Shown piece after piece: positions 35,001-46,351 of a DNA stretch of 64,000 nt (position 1 is its first letter; every line of letters begins with the position of its first letter). The position numbers and the translations under genes were made by a program. The stretch is from the NCBI GenBank assembly GCA_037043455.1, contig JAWPHD010011293.1:21282-85281 (forward strand), written 5' to 3'. Under the pieces are notes generated by a model, which worked only from the letters and a program-made list of their open reading frames with translations, was not told the origin of the DNA and ran no database searches. This DNA comes from Cyrtodaria siliqua (taxonomy: Eukaryota > Mollusca > Bivalvia > Adapedonta > Hiatellidae).

Positions 35001-38000
35001 TTGTTTTTTTTCTACAGGAGCACGACTTGGAGGTTCATCTTAGGGTAAGGATTTAAGTCTTATTTCTAGAGGTGTAACAATACATCGAATTATTGATGTA
35101 TTGCAATAGTGATCGTCCTAATAGCAATACACTGATAGCAACTTGAACTATTGATTACTATCGCCACTAGTTTGTTGAACTATCGATAGTTTCAATAGTC
35201 AGTATATATTTCATTTAATAATCTGATTAACCCTTTCCCTGCCACAGTCAAAACATTGATTTACGACCAGTGTAGGCCCAGATCAACATGCTCACTATGT
35301 GCAGGCTGATCAGGGTTTACACTGTTCACCACTCAGTAAGCACGTTTTACTTAACGCTTTTTATATAAAATATTACCGGAAGGTTTGAATTCAAATTTAA
35401 GCAGACGACATTTGAAAATTGGCGGCGAAAGGGTTAATAACTTCATTTGTGTTTTATTACGTCTTCTAAGTTGTGTTTTCCTCTCCTAAAAATAGCCATT
35501 TCGAAAAATTAAGCAGATGCACACATGTATTGATTTATGACCTAGAGGGGTAGTAGTATTGATTTTAATATATATGGGGATTTCCAAAGTTATAAAACTA
35601 CTGTTGACTACTAAAAGACGGGACAATTGATTGTTGAACATGCACAATTTAGGAATCTAAAACTAATTTGCTTGTAAATTGTTTATTGTAACGCAGGAAT
35701 ATTGAAATAACACAAATATTTTTTTAAATAAAGTTTATGTTGGTGAGTATTTTGTTTGTCTTGGACATCAATTACTTTACTCGACCGCTTTCCTCATATC
35801 GCAGGTTATTTTTGAATGTCCCGTCTTTTAGAAGTCACTGATACGTCACATTATAGTAACAACAAATATGGCCGAGAACACCCCGTTCGAAATTGTCAAA
35901 ATTAAAAATGCAAGGTCCTCTTTGTGGATATTAAATTTATTTGTGTTTTTATAGTTCATCATGCTCATTTGTTCATTTGGAGATAATATAAAAACAAAAA
36001 AAAACAACATCCGCTTAAAATCTTTGTTATAGTTGTATCTCATAAGGTAGTCGTAATAATTCAATTTTGCCCAATAGTATTGCAATAGTATATCTCAATG
36101 ATAATAGTATTGCAATTGTAATTTCTGCAATAGCAATACTATCGCAATAGTGGGATTCGAACCCAAAGGAGTGAGAGGCGAGAAAGTTTTAGATGCAGCG
36201 TCTTCACTATCGCCGCTACGGTGGCAATTTTAGGGTAAGACATAGGGGATAAAAGTGTATTTATCATGTACTAAGTAGGATTCAGGGATAGGGCGGACCT
36301 GACCCCTCCACCATCTAAAATCCCACAAGTTTAACCTAATTATTTAGACAAGCCCCTTTCAAACTCCAGCCGAGTCTGAATGGTTGCAGCGAAGACTGTA
36401 TTAAGAAAAAATAGTCTGAAAGGTCGATGCATATGACGTATATATATATATATATATATAGACAGAAATATAAATAACATGTATTTTTCTCAATTTGATT
36501 TTTATTGAATTTTTTCTACACAAACCCCTGTGAGCCTACTAAAACCCAGGTTGTTAAACAACTTTGAGTTCAGCCCCCAACATTTTCTCGTGATTAGTAT
36601 TTAGTTTCAGTGATTTTTTTACAATTTCACTTGTACGAGTCCTAGGACTCGCTGGGCCAAAAATCTATGAATCCCAAAACTAAAGGAGTGAGTCCCAGGT
36701 TTTAGTAGTAATTTATTTCAAATTCAAGCACTATTTTGTAACATGGTACTTTGGCCCCATTTTGCAGACGATGCATCGCCAACTCGTGGAATGTTTACTT
36801 CTGCACCGTTTCGTGTTTTACCTCACGGCCGATTCCATTGGCTAATCGTATGACCATTATCCAATAATAATCGACGTTACAAAATTATGCGGAACGGTAC
36901 GAGGGTAAACTTAACCCTCATCAAATAGTCAAATATGGGTGGCGGTAGACGCGGAGAAAAAAGCGACGGATTGAATTCTTACAGGGGAAATATGGCGGTA
37001 GACGCGGAGAAAAAAGCGACGGATTGAATTCTTACAGGGGAAATATGAATTACGGAACTCTTTACTTGCAATTTATGTGAACCCGAGAACGCACATGTTC
37101 TGACAATTTGCGTCCACGGAAATATTTGTGCGTCCTGGACACAGGACGCAGAGGTAAAAAAAGCACTGAGTTTGATGTCCTAGTTGTTATCTAGTTAGTT
37201 GTACAGGTCTATTTACATTTTCGTTAAATGTAAAAGATAACTGAGGTAGTATGTTGAAGGGTTATTATGCTATATTCCAACTCAATGTCTTTCAATGACT
37301 TTCAGTGATTAAAATGCATCACCCAACCCCGACATGAGGTTACATGAGGTTACTATAAACAATAAGACTAGAAGTTTGTCACATTTTAACACCATTTAAA
37401 GACAAGTGATTTAGGAGAAAGGGACAGCCTAGGAAAATGCTTTGACCTGACCTTGACCTTTGACCATGAACATACGACCCAAATTTTGTCATACCATCTA
37501 TTGATGATACATACAAAATAAGCTTTCACCTTATTATCTGGTGCTGTTTAGAAATTATGGATGGACAGGAATATATGCATCCATTTTGTCTATTGTCAAA
37601 CTCAGACCTCATTGAAACAAACCTTAAAGTTCCACTAGCCGTAACTTTTAGTTTATAAACACCTAATAATTTATCCAGTATATATAGTGAACAAAACGGA
37701 TGAATACATCATATATCCACCATATCTACATTTATATTCTTTGTCACTATTTCATAACATTGCCATTTTGAACCACCGCCAGAGAACTGTAAGGGATGTT
37801 CTGAATCAAAGCCGGAAATAAGTAGTAATCTCCGAAAGCAAGCGACTAACTGAAAAGAGTGTCGCCTAAAGGGGTATTATATGCCTGTTTGATAAATTTT
37901 TTATGTTAAAAGCATATCCTACGTCAATATGACCTTGACCTTTTTTTCTAACAAAAACTGATAGTGGTTGTTGTTTAACCGAGAGCACTATATATGAACA

Positions 38001-41000
38001 TTTTTAAGATTGTAGGTCAAATAGTAATATTGTTATATGCATAACAGCCGGGAAATAATTTTTCAAGATCAGATCACAGTGACCTTGACATTTGACCTAC
38101 TAACCATAAAATCATGTTTTTACATGGGTACTAATTCTGTAGAGTTTCAAAATTGTAGTTACAAGTTTTAAATTGTAGTTACAATTGTAGTTACAAGTTA
38201 CAGAGAAAGTGTTTCTCAGGATACATTTACTGCCAGGTAAATCTGACCTTGATGACCTTCTGAACCCAAAAGCAATAGGCTTTTTCCTCTCACTAAGGGC
38301 AATGCACCTGTGAAGTTTAATAAGTGTTTGTATTAAATTTCCAGAGTTATCATGTGGAAAGCGCATGTCAATATAAGGACATGGTGACATTGTCCTTTGA
38401 CCTATTAACCCAAAAAGCAATAGGGTTCCTCCTTTTACCAAAGGCAATGTGCCTACAAAGTTTCATGATTGTAGGTATTATACTCATGGAGTTATCACTT
38501 GGAATATGTACGGGTGACCTTTGACCTAGTGACCCCAAAAGCAATAGGGTTCCTCCTCTCACCTAGGGCAATATACCTAGGAAGTTTTATGTTCATGTAG
38601 GTGTTATGGTTTAGAAGTAATCGTGCGGAATGCATATTTCCATATACGGTCACTGTAACCTTGACCTTTGACCTACTGGCCCCTAAACAACAGGGTTCGT
38701 CCTCTCACCTAGGGCAATGCACCTATGAAGTTTTATGAGTGTAGGTGTTATGGTTTTGAAGTTAGTGTGCAGAATGAATATTTCCATATAAGGTCATTGT
38801 GACCTTTGACCTAATGGCCCCAAAACACATAGGGTTCCTCCTCTCAACAATGCAATGTACCTATGAAGTTTTATGAGTGTAGGTGTTTTGGTTTTGAAGT
38901 TATTGTGCTGAATGTATATTTCCATACAAGGTCACTGTGACCTTGACTGTTGACCTACTGGACCCAAAAACAATAATATCTTCCTCTCACCTAGGACAAT
39001 GTACCTATGAAGTTTCATGAGGGTGGGTCTCATACTTTTGTTTTTTCAAACGGGCGTATAAAAATAGCATTATGCTAATTAGTGTATACTACATGTTTCA
39101 CGTGTTTTCCACTTACACTCTGATGTTTTATGTGAGCAAAAATTGCCAGCAATTGGGTTATTGTGGTATACTACAGAAACCAAATTGTGGGTTGCTATCG
39201 TAGACAACAGTAACCCAGAAACTGGCGATTCGTGAACGTGTAATAAAGTTGTGAGGAACGTGTTTATAACTTACACTCTGATTTCCGTGGTGCCAATTAC
39301 TTTTGGGTTACTGTCGTATACTACAACAAGAGGCCCAAGAGGGCCTGTGGATGTTCTACTTGCTAAAAGTTAAAGTTTGTGAATAAGGGGCCATAACTCT
39401 TTCAAAAATCATTCAACCGTAACATGGCGATGAAATATGCAACTAGGCTTGGTACTGATCATCACTGCCAAGTTTCGTTGCAATCGTTGAAATCCAGCCA
39501 ATGGTTCAGGAGAAATAGTCTGTACAAAGTTAGTGTATTAAAACCTTAAATGGGTCACAACTCTGCCAAAATTCATTCAATTGTAACACGACAATGAAAT
39601 GCGCAACTAGGCTTGGTACTGATCATCCTCGCCAAGATTTGTTGAAATCCGGCAAGGAGTTCATAAGAGACAAATCTGGACAAAGTTTGTGTATTAAAAC
39701 ATATAATGGGCCATAACTCTGCCAAAAATCATTCAACCAGAATATGGCGATGATATGCGCAACTAGGTTTGATACTGATCATCCTTGTCAAGTTTCGTTG
39801 CCCAGAAAAAGTTTGTATATCAAAAAAGGGCCATAACTCCGCCAAAAATACGTAAACCGGAACACGACAATGATATGCACAATTAGGCTTGGTGCTGATC
39901 ATCCCTGCAAAGTTTCGTTTAAATCCACCAGGTGTTCAGGAGAACTAGTCAGGACGAAGTTTGTGTATTAAAACCTTTAAAGGGCCATAACTCCGCCAAA
40001 ATAACTCAACCAGAACATGGTGACAATATGTACTTAACTAGGCTTGGTACTGATCATCCCTGCAAAGTTTCATATAAATCCGGGCACATGAAGGCCCTTT
40101 CGTCTTAATGAGGCAAAATACAGCATATTTTAACTAAATCAAGGGCCATAACTCCGGTGTTACTAATCCGATTTGGTTGGTTTTCAAACTTGTCCAACAT
40201 TTCATTGATAGTAACAACCGGATAAAGTTTGGTAAAGATCGGATGAAAAATGAAGGCCCTATTGTCTTAATGAGGCAAAATATAGCATTTTTAACTAAAT
40301 CAAGGGCCATAACTACGCTGTTACTGGTCCGATCTAGTTGGTTTTCGAACTTGTCCAAGCTTTCCTTGATATTAACAATCTGATAAAGTTTGTAAAGATC
40401 AGATGAAAAATGAAGGGCCTATCGTCTTAACGAAGCCAAATATAGCATTTTTAACTAAATCAAGGGCTGTAACTCTGCTGTTACTAGTCCAATCTGGTTC
40501 CAAGCTTTCATTGATATCAACAATCTGTTAACGTTTGATAAAGATCGGATGACAAATGAAGGCCCTATCGTCTTAATGAGGCAAAATATAGCATTTTACC
40601 TAAATCAAGGGCCATATCTCTGCTGTTACTGGTCCGATCTGGCTGGTCTTCAAACTTATCCAACAACTCATTGATAGTAACAATCTGATAATGGTTGCTA
40701 AAGATCGGATGAAAAACGAAGGCCCTATCGTCTTAATGAGGCAAAATATAGCATTTTTAACTAAATAAAGGGCCATAACTACGCTGTTACTGGTCCGATC
40801 TGGCTGGTTTTCGAACTTGTCCAAGCTTTCCTTGATATTAACAATCTGATAAAGTTTGTAAAGATCGGATGAAAAATGAAGGTCCTATTGTCTTAATGAG
40901 GCAAGATATAGCATTTTTAACTAAATCAAGGGCTATAACTACACTGTTACTGGTCCGATCTGGCTGGTTTTCGAAATTATTCGAGCTTTCATTGATATTA

Positions 41001-41877
41001 ACAATCTGGTAAAGTTCGGTACAAAGACCATGCTACATCTATAGATAGCCTGAACAGTAATGATACCAGTACGCCGCAAAATTAATCAGAACAGAACAGA
41101 ACAAATTAACCTTTATTCATAATAAAACTCAGTAACTCAGGTCACTCACCGTGGCATATGGAAAAAAAACATTGCAGAAAATTAATAAGAAAGTGAGACT
41201 GATAACATACAAATAATCGTTAATTATCAATCATTATAAAATTATATACATTATACTGACAGACTGTTATCACAATATTAACGACGCTGTGGGATCGAAT
41301 CCCACCCGGAGCTCGACTTGTGAGGAAGTGTCTATTCTTATGGATGGTGGGACTGGTTTTACCCAGGAAAAGTGGGTGGTCTGCCTCCACCACAAAAAAT
41401 CGACCATCCTATATAACCTTAGGTGTTGAAAATGACGTAGAACACCATACAAACAAACTGTTATCAAAAATTCTCTCTCTCTTGAGCAGTTTAATGACAC
41501 GTTGAGATGATATTTGAAATTGTCAAATCTATTTTAATCCCGCTAATAAAAAAGTCCCATCTTTTAGACTTCGCTAATTTACGGTAAATACAAGTATACA
41601 AGCAAGGGCACTTTGCATTTTGAATTATGTTGTAAAAAGGCCGCTATAATAGGCAGTTTGCATAGATTCCATTTCAGTTGTCTCAATATATACATAACCA
41701 AAAACAACGGATTACATTTGTTTTACTTTAATGAACATGTATGTCACACTCAGTCACTCAGTCTGTTTTCCACATTTACAGAGTGAAGACGGTAGCCCCT
41801 TTCCAATAAACCGCACGAAGAGGATTGGTGACCTTGCTGATGAGAAACCAAGGCCAAAAAGGCAAAGAAAAAAATAA
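28892..41877 (+). CDS. Small RING / TRAF-type zinc finger protein (5 exons), no MATH domain
   Basis: Exons 28892-29060, 30840-30903, 32348-32446, 35018-35044 and 41782-41877 (TAA 41875-41877) have GT-AG borders and matching phases. From ATG 28900 this gives about 148 residues. A RING finger spans C25-x2-C28, C40-x-H42, C45-x2-C48 and C59-x2-C62; the spacings and the SCGHRFCKSC core are those of TRAF RINGs. Residues 76-117 form one TRAF-type zinc finger (DKAVQRDMFKLPV, C93-x4-C98, W100, H110-x4-H115). A basic tail (KPRPKRQRKK) resembles a nuclear localisation signal. TRAF RINGs act as ubiquitin-ligase modules in TNF-receptor and Toll signalling. This protein lacks the coiled coil and MATH/TRAF-C receptor-binding domain, so it would be a ligase or a decoy with other contacts (inference). 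An upstream 5' exon may exist. Confidence 0.88.
29061..30839. other. Intron with a dispersed repeat
   Basis: 29550-29990 has two to three repeats of 'GGTAAGTTTCATGAACA', 'TTATGAGCTAGGTCAGG' and 'GCATAAC', ending 'CAGACGGACGATGACGACG'. This is the generic 'gggcataactctgcc' repeat type seen again at 39325-41030. No exon seen. Confidence 0.55.
30840..30903 (+). CDS. Exon with the last RING cysteine pair
   Basis: 64 nt: T completes the split Ser codon, then SMMPCCGCVTDGFISAVVENQ. Acceptor TTCTGCAG, donor CAG|GTAATT. PCCGC supplies the C-x2-C that closes the RING. The exon is too short to be found by ORF length. Confidence 0.85.
30904..32157. other. Intron, AT-rich
   Basis: Contains a (TTC)n run near 31903-31922 and several 'AAAGGGACACACGGCAATC' type fragments (compare 29080). 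No exon seen. Confidence 0.5.
32158..32261 (+). pseudogene. Decayed duplicate of the zinc-finger exon
   Basis: 'TTTAAATTCAAAACGTTAAACTTCATTTTA' (split here) and the following CATTGCAAATGGAGATGTTCAAGCT match the intron/exon start at 32320-32388. It then jumps to TGGAACTTTCAAAGATCATGAG|GTAACT, matching the exon end and donor. About 45 bp encoding the two cysteine ligands are missing and the acceptor region is altered, so the copy cannot encode the finger. Confidence 0.65.
32348..32446 (+). CDS. Exon with the TRAF-type zinc finger
   Basis: 99 nt, phase 0 at both ends (ATTTTAG acceptor, TATGAG|GTAGAA donor). It encodes VHLDKAVQRDMFKLPVV and then CVKEGCGWHGSFKHYE. Known TRAF fingers show the same order (D-n-A-v-r-r-e-i, C-x4-C-x-W-x-G). 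Confidence 0.85.
32447..35017. repeat. Intron with a degenerate tandem repeat (about 33040-34330)
   Basis: Units of roughly 130-170 bp carry 'TTTGACCCCAGGGTCACCAT', 'TTGAACAAACTTGGTAGAGG', 'ACCATAAGCTTATAGTAA', 'TAGTTTCAGAGAAGA' and 'AAGTTTTTCCCTATAT'. The same family is at 51600-52110. No coding sequence; the frame at 34016-34258 runs through the repeat. Confidence 0.7.
35018..35044 (+). CDS. 27-nt micro-exon completing the zinc finger
   Basis: A long T-rich tract and CTACAG precede GAGCACGACTTGGAGG; the donor is TTAGG|GTAAGG. It encodes EHDLEVHLR, which supplies the two histidine ligands of the TRAF-type finger begun in the previous exon. Phase 0 at both ends. Confidence 0.8.
35068..36160. 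mobile_element. Truncated hAT-like element with nested TTAA MITE
   Basis: Begins GAGGTGTAACAATACATCG, a terminus style like the element at 48369, and continues with 'ATTGCAATAG' repeats on both sides. The right end is replaced by a tRNA-like fragment (GGGATTCGAACCC near 36152). The MITE at 35227-35437 is inside. The edges are approximate. Confidence 0.4.
35227..35437. mobile_element. TTAA-ended MITE, copy 4 (diverged subfamily)
   Basis: The ends are TTAACCCTTTCCCTGCC and, reverse complemented, TTAACCCTTTCGCCGCC. The core has GTGTAGGCCCAGATCAACATG and 'GCAGGCTGATCAGGGTTTACAC'-type words (split). It is related to copies 1-3 by its ends and core. Confidence 0.7.
36439..36460. repeat. (TA)n microsatellite
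   Basis: About 11 TA units in the 6.7-kb intron of the RING gene. Confidence 0.9.
36941..37046. repeat. Perfect 53-bp tandem duplication
   Basis: Two identical copies of GGCGGTAGACGCGGAG, 'AAAAAAGCGACGGATTG', 'AATTCTTACAGGGGAAATAT', at 36941-36993 and 36994-37046. There is no divergence, so the duplication is recent. Its local GC content is higher than the surroundings. Confidence 0.9.
37047..39323. repeat. Intron with 'ccttgacctttgacc' tandem repeats (about 37430-39060)
   Basis: Units of about 125-150 bp carry 'CACTGTGACCTTGACCTTTG', 'ACCTACTGGCCCCAAAA', 'CAATAGGGTTCCTCCTCTC', 'ACCTAGGGCAATG' and 'ATGAAGTTTTATGAGTGTAG'. A related copy lies inverted at 43420-43770. The open frames on both strands here are repeat read-through. 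Confidence 0.75.
39324..41035. mobile_element. Element opening AACAAGAGGCCCAAGAGGG, with internal tandem repeats
   Basis: The start AACAAGAGGCCCAAGAGGGC recurs at 51107. Inside are two repeat blocks. 39370-40090 has units around 'GGGCCATAACTCTGCCAAAA' and 'AACTAGGCTTGGTACTGATC'. 40075-41010 has six units of about 155-162 bp with 'TCAAGGGCCATAACT', 'GTTACTGGTCCGATCTGG', 'TGGTTTTCGAACTTGTCC' and 'TGAAGGCCCTATCGTCTTAA'. No protein is encoded. Confidence 0.7.
41285..41425 (+). mobile_element. tRNA-derived SINE, family A copy 3
   Basis: GGGATCGAATCCCACCCGG is a B-box-like head on the plus strand. The body (TGTCTATTCTTATGGATGG, 'GTGGGTGGTCTGCCTCCACC') is the inverse of the copies at 5603 and 15859. 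It ends 'AAAATCGACCATCCTATAT'. Confidence 0.7.
41782..41877 (+). CDS. Terminal exon with basic tail
   Basis: Acceptor CATTTACAG, then SEDGSPFPINRTKRIGD and LADEKPRPKRQRKK, stop TAA at 41875-41877. AATAAA motifs at about 41873 and 41924 could serve polyadenylation. It lies 6.7 kb from the previous exon; the phase match and the basic tail support it. Confidence 0.7.
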   Translation, partial: SEDGSPFPINRTKRIGDLADEKPRPKRQRKK

Positions 41878-44800
41878 AAAGCAATTTACACTCCTTCTAT
41901 GAAGAGAGTATTGTTTTGCATCACAAATAAAAAATGGGAAATGAATGCAGCATTGTTTTCTTTCTGTCTATCTAACGTGTAGTATATATGAGTAATCAAT
42001 TATGTCTATTTCAATTACCAAAATGTGTGTTGTTTAAAGTAATTGCTTTCTAATTGATAATCAGACACGTATGTGTCATTTTCATGAAAGAATCTCAATT
42101 AATAATATTTGTTTTAACTGGATTGTCTATTATTAGGCGCGTTTTAAAATGTGTCGGTTAATAATGATAAGCAGTTCTTTCAGTCACATATTTACACCAT
42201 GGGAGCCTGTGTGTGTCCAATCCAAATCAAAACGAAGGAATTGCACCATGGTGAGAATCCGTAATGGTATCTGAACACGTATGCCACAAATATATATTTA
42301 TATATATACTGCTCAGTATACGTGTGTTCTTGAGACATAGCTGTAACAAATTGTGAACGGAATTTCAGTTTAAATAAAGTAACCTTTTTATTCTATGTTC
42401 ATCAATAAGATTAGCACTTCGGGAGAACGCCATTTACAAAAAAACAATGTTTACAGCTATATGTAAATTTTGATAACCATATCATTTGATGTTTAATGCG
42501 GTGGGTGTTTAAGAACAGCTAATTTATAATACGGAGATAATGATTTTGCTGTTTAACACATGCAGATGTTAATACATAATTTCCAATCTGTTCATTCTCT
42601 CAATTTGTAAAAATGTATGCGTTTAGTACGAAACACTGTTGTTTTTTTCTCCACACAAATGTTATGAAAAATTCTTAGGAAAATATTTTGATTTCCAACA
42701 AACTTTCCGATATGAAAGGAAAAATTCCTATATCGGAATATTTTCAAAGCTTTTAATTTGATTTCCGCTATCTTTCCACGGAAATCTTCGGAATTCCGAA
42801 ATTCTACAGACGGGTTAACTGAGTGTTATGTATAACAGAAATAAAACTGTTGGGTCACAAGTGTCTTCTTCCTTTTGGAAAAAATTAACCCTCAAAAATA
42901 AAAGCATGTGCAATGCTGACACTCAGAAGTTTAGTAAGTGCAGCGAATCAATTCGAAATCAGAGTGGGTATATATAGCAAAGTACAAGTACTTGTTCAGG
43001 AAAGAACATATAAAATATGTATGTCTAGCTGGCGGGTCGGAATATGAAATACCATTTCTATTTTGTTGCTTCTTTGAAGTGAATAATGCATGGGTAGATG
43101 TCAAAAGGGTACATGTATTAAAACATTCTTACCTCCCCAGATTTTATCATTTTTTTAAAACTCCAGAAGACAGAGTTGTTTAAGCACTTAAGAGATCCAT
43201 TTCTTTATAAATTTACTTTTACATATCTTTACATACATTTAATTTATCATCTCCTGTTTTTCTTTCGTGGCTCGACTGTTTTCGGTCTGACCTGAAATGA
43301 CAAAAATAATTTAAATTTAATTTGTATTGCTATATATATAAAGCAGTATAACCCACGGGGTCAGCAATTAATTTTTGATCATTAACACCATTGCTGGTGC
43401 GAAAATTCAAATGAGTAAAGTAAAGGTATATTGCCCTTGTTGAGAAGAAAAACCCTATTGCTTTTGGGGTCAGCTGGTTAAAGGTCAAGGTTATAACTAT
43501 GGGCATACATATGCATTCGGGTTGAGAACTCTCAAAGTATAAGACCCACGTTCATGAAAGGTGGAATCTTATTGCTTTTCGGGTCAGTAGGACAAAGGTC
43601 ACCTGGTCAGCATGATCTCATAGGGACATAATTTTGCCTTTTGGCATAACTCTGAAAGTATAACACCCATGCTCATGAAACTTCATGCGTACATTGTTCT
43701 TTAAGAGAGGAATATTGTTTTGGGGTAGTAGTAGGTCGACAAATATCAAGGTCACAATGATCTAACAATGACGAGAAAAAACACTTACTGCTCAGTATCT
43801 CAGTCTGTTAATTAATTACCTTTTTCTTTACACAATTATTTGACTTTTGAGTGGCGTATTATGTACCATTGGTCATGTTCTTGTCTTTGAAAAGGCGAAA
43901 CAAAAACTAATTAGGCACCGGGAAAAACATAATATGTGCAACATTAACTTTGCTGGTGATTTTTCCTACAGTTGATTATTTGCATCTTTTTTGCGCAATC
44001 CTGTTTAAGAGCAACTATGTACACAAATAACATACTTCTTCAAACTTCTATATATTCTTCACTTGATTTCATTACTATGAACCTAATTAACTGTTTAGAT
44101 AATGAAGTTATTTGTTGATAAACTTAAATCAAGTATAGTTTCAGTATTTTGATACAGACCACGGAGAGCTTTATTGGTTTAGCCATTATAGCTTTTTCAT
44201 ACTTAGCGCCGTACTCGGTTTCATTTTAGTCACTTTATACAATTCAGTTCTAGATAATACCAGTTCTTCAGTTCTGAAGAACTGGTTTCCATCCTGACTA
44301 TGAATTGAGTTTGAAATAAAGCTCTTAAGGAGGTTGGCTGGGAAAGGACGTAGTGCTGAGATTTTTCTAAATTGATATTTAAAGCTTCTTTGGTATCATT
44401 TAGATACAAAATTATCAAAAAAGGGTAGGTCATCACACTTTTTTTTGCACTAGTCGTCTTTGAAAAAGACACATATTTCTAACTCCAAAATTCCACTGAA
44501 AAGAGGAAAAACAGAGTCATTGAACATTTTCACAATTTTCTTTTATAACACTACAGTACGGAACCTCCTACATCATTGCAAGCCTTCGGCATTCAATTAT
44601 TACTTTTGTGCGTATAATTTATGAAGGTCTGGTTATGCCCTTGATAATGTATACCAGGTATGTGCATAGGTTTATTCATGGGTTCTTAAAATACCTGTGA
44701 TTGAATATGCGCAAAATGAAGATTGAGTTGATAATTCTTAATTCGACGCTCTGGTTTTGGGGTTTCGTCTGGTTGGTTAAAGCCGTTTTTGTTGTGTTTA

Positions 44801-45834
44801 TAGAGTTTGGATTCTCAAAATATGTAAGTTATATATACATATATACCTTGTTGTCTGTAGGTTTAGAAACAGTGTAAATCTGTTGTAAAATTTGCCTGTT
44901 GATGGTGAGAAAGGGACTTTATTAGTTTAAAAAGCTAAAATGTCTACATTAAATTTTCATGATGTTATCATGGATTTAGGTTCATTTTATGAGAAGGTTA
45001 ATATAATGTCCGTCATTTTAAACACTAACATATGTTGGTGGTGACTATAAAGCTATAAAAGGTGTTTTATGGTTAAAGGGAGTACATCAGGATTTTTCTA
45101 GAAATATCTTAAATTATAAAAATGTTCCATTTCATAATAAAACACTTATATCCATCAAAATATGATGTTCGAACCATATTGTTAAGGTTAAAACTTCGAA
45201 TACACCATATAGCTAGGACGGAATCGGGCATACAATGCTGAAATTAACCCTGGTGCGTAACCTAGGATAGCACGTATTACTGTACAGAATGAATTTCCTT
45301 GTAACTAAGGGGTCATTTTTAGGATCATTCATTATGTTAAGGCGCTTTAAAATAGAAGATATCATAATTTGTCAATTTAAAGTCGGACCCCTAGACCCCT
45401 TTGAAAAGCCTGATGTACTCCCTTTAAATATATTCTTATACTTGAGCTCAAGTACAGAAAATTCCTTCAAAATATTTCCATGACCTTCAAATATAAACAA
45501 TCGTAAGAAGTTGCTATTTATTAGTATGCATCATATTTATACATAGCAGCTTGTTATGAACGTATATTCTGTAAACTTATAGAAATATTTGTGTTTGAAA
45601 TTTGCATACTTGAACTTAAGTCTAAGAATATTCTCAAGAATGGTTGGTGAATTCAAGGCCAGCAGGTCTTTAAACTCAAAAAATGAGAATTCCCATAAAC
45701 AAGCTCCGTGAAACCAACTTCAGTATGGCAATATGGTCATTAGGACCCTTTATATTCTTTTTAACAATGATGTAATTTATCATTATGTTATAAATTATGT
45801 TTTTTAAAATTCTAAACACTAATTAATTTAAATA
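41878..45834. other. Intergenic region, few repeats
   Basis: 43420-43770 is an inverted copy of the 'cctttgacc' repeat. 42650-42790 has self-similar 'TTTCCG' words. The frame at 42938-43183 has no recognisable domain. A possible minus-strand terminal exon is listed at 43253-43296. Otherwise nothing is supported. Confidence 0.5.
43253..43296 (-). CDS. Possible terminal exon with basic tail (weak)
   Basis: On the minus strand TTGTCATTTCAG precedes a frame reading VRPKTVEPRKKNRR and a TGA. The acceptor is good and the peptide looks like a C-terminal tail. It is only about 14 codons and I found no partner exon, so chance is a real alternative. Confidence 0.2.
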
Positions 45835-46351
45835 AGACATTGTAAGGTGAACGCACGAGTAGTTCTAACATTCAAGACATTGTAAGGTGAACGCACGAGT
45901 AGTTCTAACATTCAAGACATTGTAAGGTTAACATACGAGTAGTTCTAACATTCAAGACATTGTAAGGTGAACGCACGAGTAGTTCTAACATTCAAGACAT
46001 TGTAAGGTGAAGGCACGAGAAGTTCTAACATTCAAGACATTGTAAGGTGAACGCACGAGTAGTTCTAACATTCAAGACATTGTAAGGTGAACGCGCGAGT
46101 AGTTCTAACATTCAAGACATTGTAAGGTGAACGCGCAAGTAGTTCTAACATTCAAGACATTGTAAGGTGAACGCATGAGAAGTTCTAACATTCAAGACAT
46201 TGTAAGGTGAGCGCACGAGTAGTTCTAACATTCAAGACATTGTAAGGTGAACGCGCGAGTAGTTCTAACATTCAAGACATTGTAAGGTGAACGCACGAGT
46301 AGTTCTAACATTCAAGACATTGTAAGGTGAACGCACGAGTAGTTCTAACAT
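45835..46351. repeat. 40-bp satellite, 13 copies
   Basis: TGTAAGGTGAACGCACGAGT followed by AGTTCTAACATTCAAGACAT repeats every 40 bp from 45841 to 46321, with few substitutions (for example ACGCGCGAGT, AGGCACGAGA). There is no spacer or dyad, so it is a satellite and not a CRISPR array. The minus-strand frame 46265-46531 merely enters the array. Confidence 0.95.

Noticed and set aside
38112..38562. Overlapping frames on both strands in the 6.7-kb intron
   Set aside because: They translate the 'ccttgacctttgacc' tandem repeat; the same text recurs unit after unit.
40134..40824. Two near-identical minus-strand peptides (MDKFENQ..)
   Set aside because: Both are read-through of successive 155-162 bp repeat units, not paralogous genes.
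44230..44472. 80-codon minus-strand frame
   Set aside because: No domain and no splice context; composition like the flanks.
45835..46351. CRISPR-like appearance of regular repeats
   Set aside because: There are no spacers, the period is seamless and the genome is eukaryotic; this is a satellite.
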